Positions 35,062 to 43,281 of a stretch of DNA of 43,599 bases are shown piece after piece. The stretch comes from an uncultured Bacteroidota bacterium (GTDB lineage Bacteria > Bacteroidota > Bacteroidia > Flavobacteriales > Flavobacteriaceae): contig CAJXTX010000009.1 of NCBI GenBank assembly GCA_913060705.1, positions 1-43,599 on the forward strand. Direction: 5' to 3'. The number at the start of each line of letters is the position of its first letter. The stretch's first letter is position 1. The notes beneath the pieces were generated by a model. That model did no database searches. It saw only the letters and a list, made by a program, of their open reading frames with translations, and was not told where the DNA came from. Made by a program: the position numbers and the translations under genes.

Positions 35062-35889
35062 ATGGTTATGACATCGATTGTATCCTATTTTGAAGAGATT
35101 CATCCTATCACCGGAGCACTTATCGCTACCCTTTTTACTTGGGGGGTTACCGCCGCAGGAGCAGCCCTAGTTTTTCTTTTTAAAACCATGAATCGCGCCG
35201 TATTAGATGGATTTCTAGGATTTACGGGGGGTGTTATGGTGGCTGCAAGTTTCTGGAGTCTTTTAGCTCCCGGAATAGAAATGAGCCCTGGAGAAGGTTT
35301 TGTCAAGGTTGTCCCGGCCGCGGTAGGATTTTTGTTAGGAGCACTCTTTATCTTCATTTTAGACAAGGTTATGCCCCATATTCATATCAACTTTAAAGAG
35401 TCTGAAAAAGAGGGCGTAAAGACGCCATGGCATCGCACAACGCTCTTGACACTTGCCATCACGCTTCATAACATTCCAGAAGGGCTCGCCATCGGAGTTC
35501 TCTTTGGCGGGGTTGCCGCAGGATTTGAAGGGGCCAGCATTGCGGGTGCTATCACCCTAGCCATAGGAATTGGATTGCAAAATTTCCCAGAAGGATTTGC
35601 CGTTGCCATGCCACTTAGGCGGCATGGATTAAGCCGAACAAAGAGCTTTCTGTTGGGACAGTCATCAGCAATGGTCGAACCTGTTGCCGCTGTAATAGGA
35701 GCTTGGGCGGTGTACACCTTTCAACCCTTACTCCCTTATGCGCTTGCCTTTGCGGCTGGAGCCATGATATTTGTAGTCATTGAAGAGGTCATCCCTGAGA
35801 CGCAACGCGACAAATACACAGACATTGCTTCTATGGGCTTTATCGGTGGATTCATCGTTATGATGGTTTTAGACGTGGCATTAGGTTAA
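35062..35889 (+). CDS. ZIP family divalent metal transporter
   Basis: 275 aa, about eight membrane helices. The paired metal-binding motifs of ZIP proteins are clear: HNIPEGLAIGVLFGG (TM4) and NFPEGFAVAMPLRR (TM5), with a short His-containing loop (KVMPHIHINFK) before them. It imports Zn, Fe or Mn (ZupT-like). Two in-frame Met codons (35062, 35068) are possible starts. The DUF2141 gene follows after 25 bp. Confidence 0.92.
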   Translation: MVMTSIVSYFEEIHPITGALIATLFTWGVTAAGAALVFLFKTMNRAVLDGFLGFTGGVMVAASFWSLLAPGIEMSPGEGFVKVVPAAVGFLLGALFIFILDKVMPHIHINFKESEKEGVKTPWHRTTLLTLAITLHNIPEGLAIGVLFGGVAAGFEGASIAGAITLAIGIGLQNFPEGFAVAMPLRRHGLSRTKSFLLGQSSAMVEPVAAVIGAWAVYTFQPLLPYALAFAAGAMIFVVIEEVIPETQRDKYTDIASMGFIGGFIVMMVLDVALG

Positions 35890-35914
35890 GACGTTGTATC
35901 TTAGCTAAGTTGCT

Positions 35915-36352
35915 ATGAATCATTTCTTTATATTTTTATTAGGATGGACCGTCGGGGGCCCGTTCAGCCCTTTTGACGCTGCCCCTGAAGAGGCACTACT
36001 ATTTCTAAACATTCGCACCGAAGACACAATCACCAGCCCATTAGTCGTAGTGGCCTATTCTAATGCCGATGATTTTTTAACGGAGAGAGGAACCGTCCTT
36101 AAGACTACTAGAGCGCAGGATTCGTCTCTCTCTTTCGAGATAGAAGGATTGGCTTCAGGAACTTATGCATTAGTGGTATTTGAAGATCTCAATAAGAATG
36201 GGATTTTGGATCAGAATAAACTTGGCATCCCGCAAGAACCGTTCGGCTTTTCGAAGGCAAAATTGGGTCTGTTTGGTCCGCCTTCGTTTAGAAAAGCCTC
36301 GTTTAACTTTCCTGAAGAGTCAGAAGTAGAGGTAGTTCTAAAGGCTTTTTAG
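35915..36352 (+). CDS. DUF2141 family secreted protein
   Basis: 145 aa with an N-terminal hydrophobic segment (MNHFFIFLLGWTVGG) that may be a signal peptide. The body carries DUF2141 features: ALVVFEDLNKNGILDQNKLGIPQEPFGFS and FGPPSFRKASF. The DLNxNGxLD run resembles a calcium-binding loop. Function unknown; the family often lies near carotenoid genes in Bacteroidota, and crtY is 1 kb away. Overlaps the convergent FeoB-associated peptide gene by 4 bp. Confidence 0.85.
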   Translation: MNHFFIFLLGWTVGGPFSPFDAAPEEALLFLNIRTEDTITSPLVVVAYSNADDFLTERGTVLKTTRAQDSSLSFEIEGLASGTYALVVFEDLNKNGILDQNKLGIPQEPFGFSKAKLGLFGPPSFRKASFNFPEESEVEVVLKAF

Positions 36353-36480
36353 TGACACGATGAGCTTCCGCATCCGCAGTCATTCTTAGGCTTGGATTTT
36401 GGCCATACCCCCCAACGGCGCAGCAAATAAAAAACCGCCGCTCCGAGTATAAGATAGGTAAGGTAAGCCTGAATCGTCAT
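36349..36480 (-). CDS. FeoB-associated Cys-rich membrane peptide
   Basis: 43 aa. One transmembrane helix (AYLTYLILGAAVFYLLRRW) followed by a short tail ending NDCGCGSSSCH with three cysteines and a histidine. It matches the FeoB-associated Cys-rich membrane protein family of Bacteroidota, thought to help ferrous iron uptake. Its ATG shares a base with the feoB stop (TAATG), which fixes this start; a longer in-frame reading would run back into feoB and is rejected. Confidence 0.85.
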   Translation of the reverse strand: MTIQAYLTYLILGAAVFYLLRRWGVWPKSKPKNDCGCGSSSCH

Positions 36481-38582
36481 TACACTACTAATTGATAGGT
36501 GATCAAAGAAGCCACGTAGGCAAGCACCGTCATAAACCCAAGTTGAATCAAGGGCCACTTCCATGAATTGGTCTCTTTACGCACCACAGCTAAGGTACTC
36601 ATACATTGCATCGCAAACGCATAGAAGATTAAGATAGAGACTCCTGTAGCCAGATTAAAAATTGGCCTTCCAGCCGAATCACGCTCTAGTGCCATCCTGC
36701 CTACAATGGTTGATTCCTCTGCGTCTTGAACACTGTATATGGTAGCAAGGGTGCCCACAAAAACCTCACGTGCCGCGAATGAAGTGATTAGAGCGATACC
36801 AATCTTCCAATCGTATCCCAATGGGCGTACGGCAGGTTCGATGAATTTTCCGAGTTGACCTATGTACGAATGCTCTAGTTTATAACTCGAAACTTGATGC
36901 GCCAATTCAAGCGAATTCACCGGCGTTCCAGCGTTTTCAATACGAGCAGTAACGATGGCTTCAGCATTTTTAAAATCGTCTGAATAACCGTTAGATCCTA
37001 GAAACCAGATGACGATAGATAAGGCTAAAATAACCTGACCCGCACCCAATACGAAGCTTTTGGTCTTTTCAAAGACGGTAAAACCAACATTCTTTAATTG
37101 AGGTGTTTTGAAGGTTGGCATCTCAACCATGAAAAAGTTCTTTCGATCTAACTTCAGGTTGGCACTTAGCAATGCCGCAGCGATTAATGCCGATAAAAAA
37201 CCTATAAAGTAAAGTCCAGTGAGCACAAGTGCTTGGTATCCCAAACCAAAGAATCTGCCTTCTGGAATGACCAAAGCGATGATAATCAAATACACCGGGA
37301 GGCGTGCAGAACACGTAGTAAAGGGCACCACCAAAATGGTAATTAAGCGCTCCTTCCAATTCTCAATAGTTCGTGTAGCCATTACCGCAGGAATTGCGCA
37401 AGCCATACCTGACATCAAGGGCACCACACTCTTTCCGCTCAAACCAAAGGGCCTCATCAGTCTATCCATGAGAAATACAACGCGAGACATGTATCCGGAT
37501 TCCTCAAGCAATGCGATAAACAAGAATAAAAAGGCAATCTGAGGAATAAATATGACCACCCCACCAATACCTGCAATTATTCCTTCAGCAATAAGGTCTG
37601 TCAATACCCCGGATGGTAACGTGGCCTTCACCCATTCTGAGAGCTGTCCGAAAAAACCATCAATGGCATCCATCGGATAGCTACTAAAATCAAAAATGAC
37701 CTGAAAAATACTGAAGAGGATAACGAAGAATATCAAGTACCCCCATACTTTATGGGTAAAGAGTCGGTCAAGAAACCCCTGAACACCAGAGGCCTTTGAA
37801 AAGTCTTTCTGATACGCTTTTTTAAGAGCTGTATTGATGAATTGATACCGCAAGACCGTTTCGCGGTGCTGCATTTTCTTCAGCTCATCCTTAGACTTGG
37901 TGCTGAAACTAGATTGATCGGCAATGCTTTGACGCTCAATGGGCATGAAGTTGACGTCTTGAGTAATGGCCAGCCAAAGTTTGTATAGGCTGATTTTCGG
38001 AAACGTCTTTTTTAGCCCTTCAAAGTAAGCCGCATCAATACGATTGATATCTAATACACCCGTTTCAGAGAGCTGAGCATGCTCAACTAATAAAGACTTT
38101 AAGGTGTCTATCCCCTGATTCTTTCGTGTACTGATCAGGGCAATCTTAGTATCTAGCTCACGTTCAAGCGCATCAATATCTAAAGCAATACCTAAACGCC
38201 CCATGCGATCGGCCATATTAATGGCTAATACTGTTTTTATACCCAGATCTTTAATCTGCGTAAATAACAGCAAATTGCGCTTTAAATTTTCAACCTCAGC
38301 GATGACCACAACCACATCGGGGTAATCTTCGTCACGCTTATTGAGTAATAATTCTACAGCAACACTTTCATCGAGCGAGGTGGTATTCAAGCTGTACGCT
38401 CCGGGGAGGTCAATGATTTTCGCTTCAAGCGAATCGTTTAATTTACAGTAGCCTGTCTTCTTCTCAACAGTGATTCCAGGATAGTTTCCGACCTTTTGGC
38501 GCAGTCCGGTCAATGCATTGAATATTGAAGACTTACCGGTATTCGGATTTCCAATTAACGCTACCTTCAATGCTGTGCTCAT
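36480..38582 (-). CDS. feoB: Ferrous iron transport protein B
   Basis: 700 aa inner-membrane Fe(II) transporter. The N-terminal GTPase domain has G1 GNPNTGKS (residues 11-18) and G3 DLPG (IIDLPGAYSL); a GDI-like helical spacer follows. The C-terminal gate regions contain CSARLPVYLIIIA and GMACAIPAVMATRTI with conserved cysteines. Operon order feoA-feoB-small peptide with gaps of 1 bp or overlap. Confidence 0.97.
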   Translation of the reverse strand: MSTALKVALIGNPNTGKSSIFNALTGLRQKVGNYPGITVEKKTGYCKLNDSLEAKIIDLPGAYSLNTTSLDESVAVELLLNKRDEDYPDVVVVIAEVENLKRNLLLFTQIKDLGIKTVLAINMADRMGRLGIALDIDALERELDTKIALISTRKNQGIDTLKSLLVEHAQLSETGVLDINRIDAAYFEGLKKTFPKISLYKLWLAITQDVNFMPIERQSIADQSSFSTKSKDELKKMQHRETVLRYQFINTALKKAYQKDFSKASGVQGFLDRLFTHKVWGYLIFFVILFSIFQVIFDFSSYPMDAIDGFFGQLSEWVKATLPSGVLTDLIAEGIIAGIGGVVIFIPQIAFLFLFIALLEESGYMSRVVFLMDRLMRPFGLSGKSVVPLMSGMACAIPAVMATRTIENWKERLITILVVPFTTCSARLPVYLIIIALVIPEGRFFGLGYQALVLTGLYFIGFLSALIAAALLSANLKLDRKNFFMVEMPTFKTPQLKNVGFTVFEKTKSFVLGAGQVILALSIVIWFLGSNGYSDDFKNAEAIVTARIENAGTPVNSLELAHQVSSYKLEHSYIGQLGKFIEPAVRPLGYDWKIGIALITSFAAREVFVGTLATIYSVQDAEESTIVGRMALERDSAGRPIFNLATGVSILIFYAFAMQCMSTLAVVRKETNSWKWPLIQLGFMTVLAYVASLITYQLVV

Positions 38583-38583
38583 A

Positions 38584-38811
38584 TTACGATTTCAGATCGA
38601 TTTTAACGTATTGAGCCATCTCGCGTCTAATGGCGATCCTTGAGCCATCAACTAGAAAATACATGGGATCATTGAGTGGAGCAATCTGTATGAGCTCGAT
38701 TTCGTTTCCCGGAAGGCAACCGATTTCCATAAGTTTTACGGGGATATGTGCGTCCATTTCCTCAACGATGACTCCTTTCTGCCCAACCCGTAAACGATCT
38801 ATTGAGATCAC
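38584..38811 (-). CDS. feoA: Ferrous iron transport protein A
   Basis: 75 aa SH3-like protein (VGQKGVIVEEMDAHIPVKLMEIGCLPGNEIEL ... VDGSRIAIRREMAQYVKI) that partners FeoB. It starts with GTG, one base before feoB begins. The upstream 57 bp are AT-rich and contain TTATT-TAG-AATAA, a small palindrome that could be a metal-regulator site. Confidence 0.93.
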   Translation of the reverse strand: MISIDRLRVGQKGVIVEEMDAHIPVKLMEIGCLPGNEIELIQIAPLNDPMYFLVDGSRIAIRREMAQYVKIDLKS

Positions 38812-38817
38812 TAAACT

Positions 38818-38830
38818 TATTTAGAATAAT
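38818..38830. promoter_or_regulatory. Possible metal-regulator palindrome upstream of feoA
   Basis: TTATT-TAG-AATAA, 5-bp arms, within 20 bp of the feoA start codon. Too short and AT-rich to assign to Fur or DtxR with confidence. Confidence 0.2.
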
Positions 38831-38868
38831 TAAAGAAGTGTAAAATTAACCCAAAACTTCGGTTAGAC

Positions 38869-39543
38869 CTATTTTCTATACGACGATTTCAACACCTCTA
38901 GATCTGACAATAGCTGATCGATTTCGTCCTTTGAGGTGCCATCGTAAAACCCACGGATACGACGCTCTTTATCGACGAGTATGAAGTTTTCAGTATGAAT
39001 CATATCGTAAGGCCCACCATCCCCATCAGTGAGTACCGCCAAATAGGATTTTCGTGCCAATTCATAGATCTCTTTCTTGCTTCCTGTAACCAGATTCCAT
39101 TTGGAGTCTATCACCCCTTTCTCAAGGGCGTATTTCTTAAGCTGAGGCACTGAATCGATGTCTGGCGTAACAGAATGAGAAAGCAACATCACCTCAGGGT
39201 CGGTTTTTATGACCTCTTGAATATCCGCCATGTTTGCCGTCATGACCGGACATATGGTCGGGCAAGTCGTAAAAAAGAAGTCGGCGATATAGATTTTATC
39301 ACTGTACGTTTTTTGTGTAATCGTATCACCGTTTTGGTTGACCAACTCAAAATCACCGATGGTGTGGTATTTTTTAACATAAACCAAAGTAGAATCTACC
39401 AGCTCAGGGTTTACCATAGAAGGCTGATAGATGGGTAATCGTTTCTCAGGCTGCAATGCATTATACATGAGCACAATGATCACACTCGAAAGCGCAGCCA
39501 TTACAATGAAGAACACTCTGTATTTCGAAAAGAACTTCAGCAT
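38869..39543 (-). CDS. SCO1/SenC family copper-binding thioredoxin-like protein
   Basis: 224 aa. An N-terminal membrane anchor (about 9-30) is followed by a thioredoxin-fold domain. Copper/redox motif CPTIC (C94, C98) in FFFTTCPTICPVM and the conserved histidine H183 (DMIHTENF). These proteins insert copper into cytochrome c oxidase CuA or act as thiol redox proteins in the periplasm. ATG 39543 is chosen: a TTG reading five codons upstream would pass through the -7 box. It ends 57 bp before feoA on the same strand. Confidence 0.92.
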   Translation of the reverse strand: MLKFFSKYRVFFIVMAALSSVIIVLMYNALQPEKRLPIYQPSMVNPELVDSTLVYVKKYHTIGDFELVNQNGDTITQKTYSDKIYIADFFFTTCPTICPVMTANMADIQEVIKTDPEVMLLSHSVTPDIDSVPQLKKYALEKGVIDSKWNLVTGSKKEIYELARKSYLAVLTDGDGGPYDMIHTENFILVDKERRIRGFYDGTSKDEIDQLLSDLEVLKSSYRK

Positions 39544-39547
39544 AGTA

Positions 39548-39555
39548 CAAAGGTA
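39548..39555 (-). promoter_or_regulatory. -7 element 4 nt before the SCO1 gene
   Basis: Minus strand TACCTTTG, exact match, then TACT and ATG 39543. Same layout as dxs; predicts a leaderless transcript. Confidence 0.5.
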
Positions 39556-39588
39556 CAATCTGCAACGTGCATATTCCGTGGGTTTCGG

Positions 39589-39596
39589 TAACTTTG
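39589..39596 (+). promoter_or_regulatory. -7 element of rseP
   Basis: TAACTTTG, exact match, 19 nt before ATG 39616; divergent from the SCO1 promoter. Confidence 0.5.
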
Positions 39597-39615
39597 TGCT
39601 CGTTTATTACAAGTC

Positions 39616-40965
39616 ATGACCGTACAGATCATTCAATTCTTTGTCAGCCTTTCTATCCTTATTGTGCTTCACGAATTTGGGCACTTTTTACCTGCACGAC
39701 TTTTCAATACAAGAGTTGAGAAATTCTTCTTGTTTTTCGATGTCAAGTTTGCCCTGTTTAAGAAAAAGATTGGCGACACGGTGTACGGAATTGGCTGGCT
39801 ACCCTTAGGCGGATACGTCAAAATATCCGGAATGATTGACGAATCGATGGATCGCGCTCAAATGGCTGAAGAACCCAAGCCTTGGGAGTTTCGTTCAAAG
39901 CCAGCATGGCAGCGCTTAATCATCATGATCGGAGGGGTAACGGTAAACTTCTTACTCGCGGTTATTATTTACATAGGGTTATCGTATGCCTATGGGGATC
40001 AGTACATCAAAAACGACTCTTTAAAAGGAGGTGTATGGGTACTTGAAGAAGAGATCGGAGAAAAAATTGGCATTCAAACCGGAGACGAAATTTTAGCTGT
40101 AGATGGGCAAGCTCTAGATCGTTTCAGCGCGGTTTTCTTAGAACTCGTTAACGGATCAGAGGTAACGCTGCGCCGCGATGGAGAAGTCATCACACAGCCT
40201 ATTCCTGTAGATTTTATTGCCACTCTTATTGACGATGAGAGCAAGGCAAGATTTTTGAATTACCGCATTCCGTTCATGGTAGGCGAAGTCCCTGAAACTT
40301 CTCAAAACTATAACGCCGGATTACAGCCTGAAGACCATATCACTCAAATTGGAAACTCTCCCATTGAATTCTATGACGAGGCCGCTTCAATCATCGAGCA
40401 ATACAAGGGTCAAGAAACAACTCTTAAGGTACAACGCAAGGATGAAGCGTTCGAGACTGAAATACGTATTCAAGTGAGCGATAGCGCTACGATAGGTATT
40501 ATCCCTGGGGCAGCATCGGTGTATAGACTTGAAGAAATGGGATACCTTGATATCCAAGAGGTAGAATACGGCTTTTTTGAGGCCATCCCAGCAGGTATTC
40601 AGAAAGGAGCGAATACACTGAGCTCTTACGTCAAGCAATTCAAGAAAATTATCAATCCAGCTACCGGAGCCTATAAAGGGGTGGGCGGATTCGCTGCTAT
40701 CGGAAGCATGTTTCCTAAAGAATGGGATTGGCAATCGTTTTGGTCGACCACCGCACTTATATCTATCATACTCGCCTTCATGAATATCTTGCCTATTCCT
40801 GCGCTTGACGGAGGGCATGTCATGTTCTTACTCTACGAGATGATCTCCGGCAGAAAACCGAGCGACAAGGCCTTAGAAATTGGCCAGATGATCGGCTTTG
40901 TATTGCTCATGAGCCTACTTCTATTTGCCAACGGAAACGACCTTTTCAGGTTTTTGTTTAAGTAA
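39616..40965 (+). CDS. rseP: RIP metalloprotease RseP (site-2 protease)
   Basis: 449 aa intramembrane zinc protease. Catalytic HEFGH at residues 19-23 in TM1; the third ligand motif LDGGH (D398 to H401) in the last part. A PDZ region lies between (about 130-310, including DEILAVDGQALD and QPEDHITQIGNSPIEF). It cuts anti-sigma factors and signal peptides in the membrane. Single gene with its own promoter box. Confidence 0.94.
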   Translation: MTVQIIQFFVSLSILIVLHEFGHFLPARLFNTRVEKFFLFFDVKFALFKKKIGDTVYGIGWLPLGGYVKISGMIDESMDRAQMAEEPKPWEFRSKPAWQRLIIMIGGVTVNFLLAVIIYIGLSYAYGDQYIKNDSLKGGVWVLEEEIGEKIGIQTGDEILAVDGQALDRFSAVFLELVNGSEVTLRRDGEVITQPIPVDFIATLIDDESKARFLNYRIPFMVGEVPETSQNYNAGLQPEDHITQIGNSPIEFYDEAASIIEQYKGQETTLKVQRKDEAFETEIRIQVSDSATIGIIPGAASVYRLEEMGYLDIQEVEYGFFEAIPAGIQKGANTLSSYVKQFKKIINPATGAYKGVGGFAAIGSMFPKEWDWQSFWSTTALISIILAFMNILPIPALDGGHVMFLLYEMISGRKPSDKALEIGQMIGFVLLMSLLLFANGNDLFRFLFK

Positions 40966-40978
40966 GCTATATTAAGTT

Positions 40979-41007
40979 AACACTTTAATTAACAGTTAAT
41001 TAGTGTT
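40979..41007. repeat. AT-rich imperfect inverted repeat upstream of aldehyde dehydrogenase
   Basis: AACACT-TT-AATTAA and TTAATT-AGTGTT face each other around CAG. It is 58 bp before the ALDH ATG; a possible operator or weak rseP terminator. No exact -7 box is seen in this 99-bp gap. Confidence 0.3.
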
Positions 41008-41064
41008 TTAATTGTCTCAGGACTATATTGATAGACCTAACAATAATTAAACACTTTTTAACCC

Positions 41065-42561
41065 ATGAGTTACTCTAAACCGTCGTTCAAAGCTCAGTAC
41101 GACAATTTCATCAACGGAAAATTTGTTCCTCCCGTAGACGGACAATATTTCGAAAATCACTCTCCGGTAGACGGAACCCTAATCGCCAAATACCCACGTT
41201 CTCAAGCTGCAGATGTTGAGCTGGCTCTAGACGCTGCAAATGCTGCCAAAGAAGCTTGGGGAAATACCTCTGTAGGTGAGCGCGCAAAACTGCTGAATCA
41301 AGTCGCAGATATTATTGAGCAAAATCTTGAAGAGTTCGCCCTTGTTGAAACCTGTGATAACGGAAAAGCGATCCGCGAGACGCTGAATGCTGACGTGCCT
41401 TTATCGGCTGACCACTGGCGCTATTTTGCTTCTGTGATTCGCGCAGAAGAGGGTTCTGCAACTGAGCTGGATGCCAACACGCTTTCGCTCAACATCAAAG
41501 AACCTCTTGGGGTTGTAGGGCAGATTATTCCATGGAACTTTCCGTTATTAATGCTCTCATGGAAGCTACCACCTGCTTTGGCAACGGGAAACTGTGTGGT
41601 GCTTAAACCTGCCGAGCAAACCCCTTCTTCTGCAACCCTTCTAATGGAAAAGATTGCAAACGTATTCCCTCCGGGAGTCATTAATGTCGTTCATGGATTC
41701 GGACCAGAGGCCGGTAAACCACTCGCCTCTAGCAGCCGCGTCGACAAAGTTGCCTTTACTGGTGAAACCACTACCGGACAGCTGATCATGCAATACGCCT
41801 CTAAAAACTTGAATCCTGTTACCATGGAGCTTGGAGGAAAATCTCCAAACATCTTTTTCAATAGTGTGATGGACCAAGACGATGCTTTCTTAGACAAGGC
41901 TATTGAAGGGGCTGTTCTCTTTGCTTTTAACCAAGGAGAGGTATGTACCTGTCCTTCGCGAATTCTAGTGCAAGAAGATATTTACGACGCCTTTATGGAG
42001 CGGGTAATAGCACGTACCAAGGCCATCGTTCAAACCAACCCTTACGATGTGAATTCAATGATGGGAGCTCAAGCCTCAAACGACCAGTACGAGAAAATAC
42101 TCTCTTACATCAATATCGGTAAAGAAGAAGGCGCAAAAGTTCTTTGTGGGGGCGCTGCCAACACAGAAGGAGATCTGAGCAAAGGATACTACATTCAACC
42201 GACGATTCTTGAAGGGCACAACAAAATGCGCGTCTTCCAAGAGGAAATCTTCGGACCCGTAGTTTGCGTCACTAAATTCAAAGACGAAGCTGAAGCACTC
42301 GAAATTGCTAACGATACCTTATACGGATTAGGAGCTGGAGTTTGGACGCGTGACGCCCACCAACTCTATCAAATTCCTCGAGCCATTAAGGCCGGACGTG
42401 TTTGGGTAAATTGCTACCATGCATACCCAGCGCATGCGCCCTTTGGCGGATATAAGAAATCAGGATTCGGACGTGAGACACACCAAATGATGATGGCTCA
42501 CTACCGTCAAACGAAGAACATGCTAGTTTCTTACGACAAGAACAAACTAGGTTTCTTTTAA
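41065..42561 (+). CDS. NAD-dependent aldehyde dehydrogenase (acetaldehyde dehydrogenase ExaC/AcoD-like)
   Basis: 498 aa. The NAD-binding and catalytic features are E255 ([12 protein letters not shown]) and nucleophile C294 in [12 protein letters not shown]. The CTCPSR context and the following DUF779 gene are typical of ExaC/AcoD-type short-chain aldehyde dehydrogenases that oxidise acetaldehyde or similar aldehydes to acids. Cytoplasmic, no signal. DUF779 follows after 55 bp, but a hairpin lies between. Confidence 0.93.
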   Translation: MSYSKPSFKAQYDNFINGKFVPPVDGQYFENHSPVDGTLIAKYPRSQAADVELALDAANAAKEAWGNTSVGERAKLLNQVADIIEQNLEEFALVETCDNGKAIRETLNADVPLSADHWRYFASVIRAEEGSATELDANTLSLNIKEPLGVVGQIIPWNFPLLMLSWKLPPALATGNCVVLKPAEQTPSSATLLMEKIANVFPPGVINVVHGFGPEAGKPLASSSRVDKVAFTGETTTGQLIMQYASKNLNPVTMELGGKSPNIFFNSVMDQDDAFLDKAIEGAVLFAFNQGEVCTCPSRILVQEDIYDAFMERVIARTKAIVQTNPYDVNSMMGAQASNDQYEKILSYINIGKEEGAKVLCGGAANTEGDLSKGYYIQPTILEGHNKMRVFQEEIFGPVVCVTKFKDEAEALEIANDTLYGLGAGVWTRDAHQLYQIPRAIKAGRVWVNCYHAYPAHAPFGGYKKSGFGRETHQMMMAHYRQTKNMLVSYDKNKLGFF

Positions 42562-42582
42562 TCTTTTTGATTGACTAACTTT

Positions 42583-42611
42583 AGAAGAGCAGCCCTAAAC
42601 GCTGCTCTTCT
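42583..42611 (+). terminator. Hairpin between aldehyde dehydrogenase and DUF779 (terminator or attenuator)
   Basis: Perfect 11-bp arms AGAAGAGCAGC / GCTGCTCTTCT around a 7-nt loop (CCTAAAC), followed by TTGTTT. The ATG of DUF779 comes 5 nt after the stem. It could end ALDH transcription, or form a 5' hairpin controlling DUF779 translation. The T-tract is short, so terminator strength is uncertain. Confidence 0.55.
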
Positions 42612-42616
42612 TGTTT

Positions 42617-42985
42617 ATGAAAAGAATCGAAATCACCGAAAAGGCAGCCGCTGTTGTGCGTCAACTCAAAGAAAAGCACGGCCCGCTCATCTTTCATCAA
42701 AGCGGTGGATGCTGCGACGGATCATGCCCCATGATCTTTGAAAAAGAGGACATGTACCTTGACGATAGCGACATTCACCTGGGCACCGTCGAAGGCGTCG
42801 AATTTTATATGAATAAAGACCAATTCGAATATTGGAAACACACCCACCTCACCGTAGATCTTACCGAAGGAAGAGGTTCTAGTTTTTCGCTTGAAATACC
42901 TCTGGGCGTGCGCTTTATCATCCAATCGCGCTTACTTAACGAAGAAGAGCATGCCTTCTTTTTTAAAGAAAATGCATCCTCCTAA
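42617..42985 (+). CDS. DUF779 family protein
   Basis: 122 aa. A cysteine cluster HQSGGCCDGSCPM near residues 28-40 is the family hallmark, followed by mixed beta/alpha with an acidic middle. DUF779 genes are almost always next to ExaC/AcoD-type aldehyde dehydrogenases, as here, but their biochemical role is unknown to me; a redox or metal role is guessed from the cysteines. An upstream TTG at 42611 could extend it by two codons, but ATG 42617 is the normal start (MKRIEIT). Confidence 0.85.
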   Translation: MKRIEITEKAAAVVRQLKEKHGPLIFHQSGGCCDGSCPMIFEKEDMYLDDSDIHLGTVEGVEFYMNKDQFEYWKHTHLTVDLTEGRGSSFSLEIPLGVRFIIQSRLLNEEEHAFFFKENASS

Positions 42986-43025
42986 ACTTTTTAATCGAAT
43001 CGTATTAAAAAAAAACTTTAAAATG

Positions 43026-43033
43026 TATATTTG
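43026..43033 (+). promoter_or_regulatory. -7 element of tRNA-Asn
   Basis: TATATTTG, exact TAnnTTTG match, 26 nt before the mature 5' end of the tRNA. Confidence 0.5.
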
Positions 43034-43059
43034 CACCCGCCTATTTAGTTAGGCATCAT

Positions 43060-43133
43060 TCCTCCTTAGCTCAGTTGGTTAGAGCATCTGACTGTTAATC
43101 AGAGGGTCCTTGGTTCGAGCCCAAGAGGGGGAG
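43060..43133 (+). tRNA. tRNA-Asn (anticodon GTT)
   Basis: Cloverleaf of 74 nt: acceptor TCCTCCT pairs with AGGGGGA (one T-G wobble), anticodon stem CTGA / TCAG with loop CTGTTAA (anticodon GTT), T stem CTTGG / CCAAG with loop TTCGAGC, discriminator G. The CCA end is not encoded. Confidence 0.96.
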
Positions 43134-43139
43134 CAAAAC

Positions 43140-43174
43140 AAAAAGCCGCAGATTCATTTCTTGCGGCTTTTTTT
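43140..43174 (+). terminator. Rho-independent terminator after tRNA-Asn
   Basis: Stem AAAAAGCCGCA / TGCGGCTTTTT with an 11-nt loop and a run of seven T. Confidence 0.9.
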
Positions 43175-43227
43175 ATTTGCGACCCCTCGCAGGGCGAGAA
43201 GAGCCCAATGAGGCGCCCGAGCGTTAA

Positions 43228-43250
43228 AAAATAGTCCGGTGGACTATTTT
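43228..43250 (+). repeat. Hairpin A in the noncoding patch
   Basis: Perfect 10-bp arms AAAATAGTCC / GGACTATTTT, loop GGT. Flanking CGCCC (43214-43218) and GGGCG (43258-43262) can extend it. On the minus strand the core reads TCCACCGGA, the same as hairpin B. Confidence 0.8.
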
Positions 43251-43281
43251 AGCGAAGGGGCGAGCCGGCGCGTTGGCATTT

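Noticed and set aside
36481-36564. Longer reading of the FeoB-associated peptide
   Set aside because: The extra part lies inside feoB in another frame; the ATG overlapping the feoB stop is a normal coupled start.
39544-39558. TTG start five codons upstream for the SCO1 gene
   Set aside because: It passes through the -7 box; ATG 39543 gives a normal membrane-anchor N-terminus.
42611-42616. TTG start for DUF779
   Set aside because: Only two codons longer, and ATG 42617 begins the typical MKRIEIT sequence.
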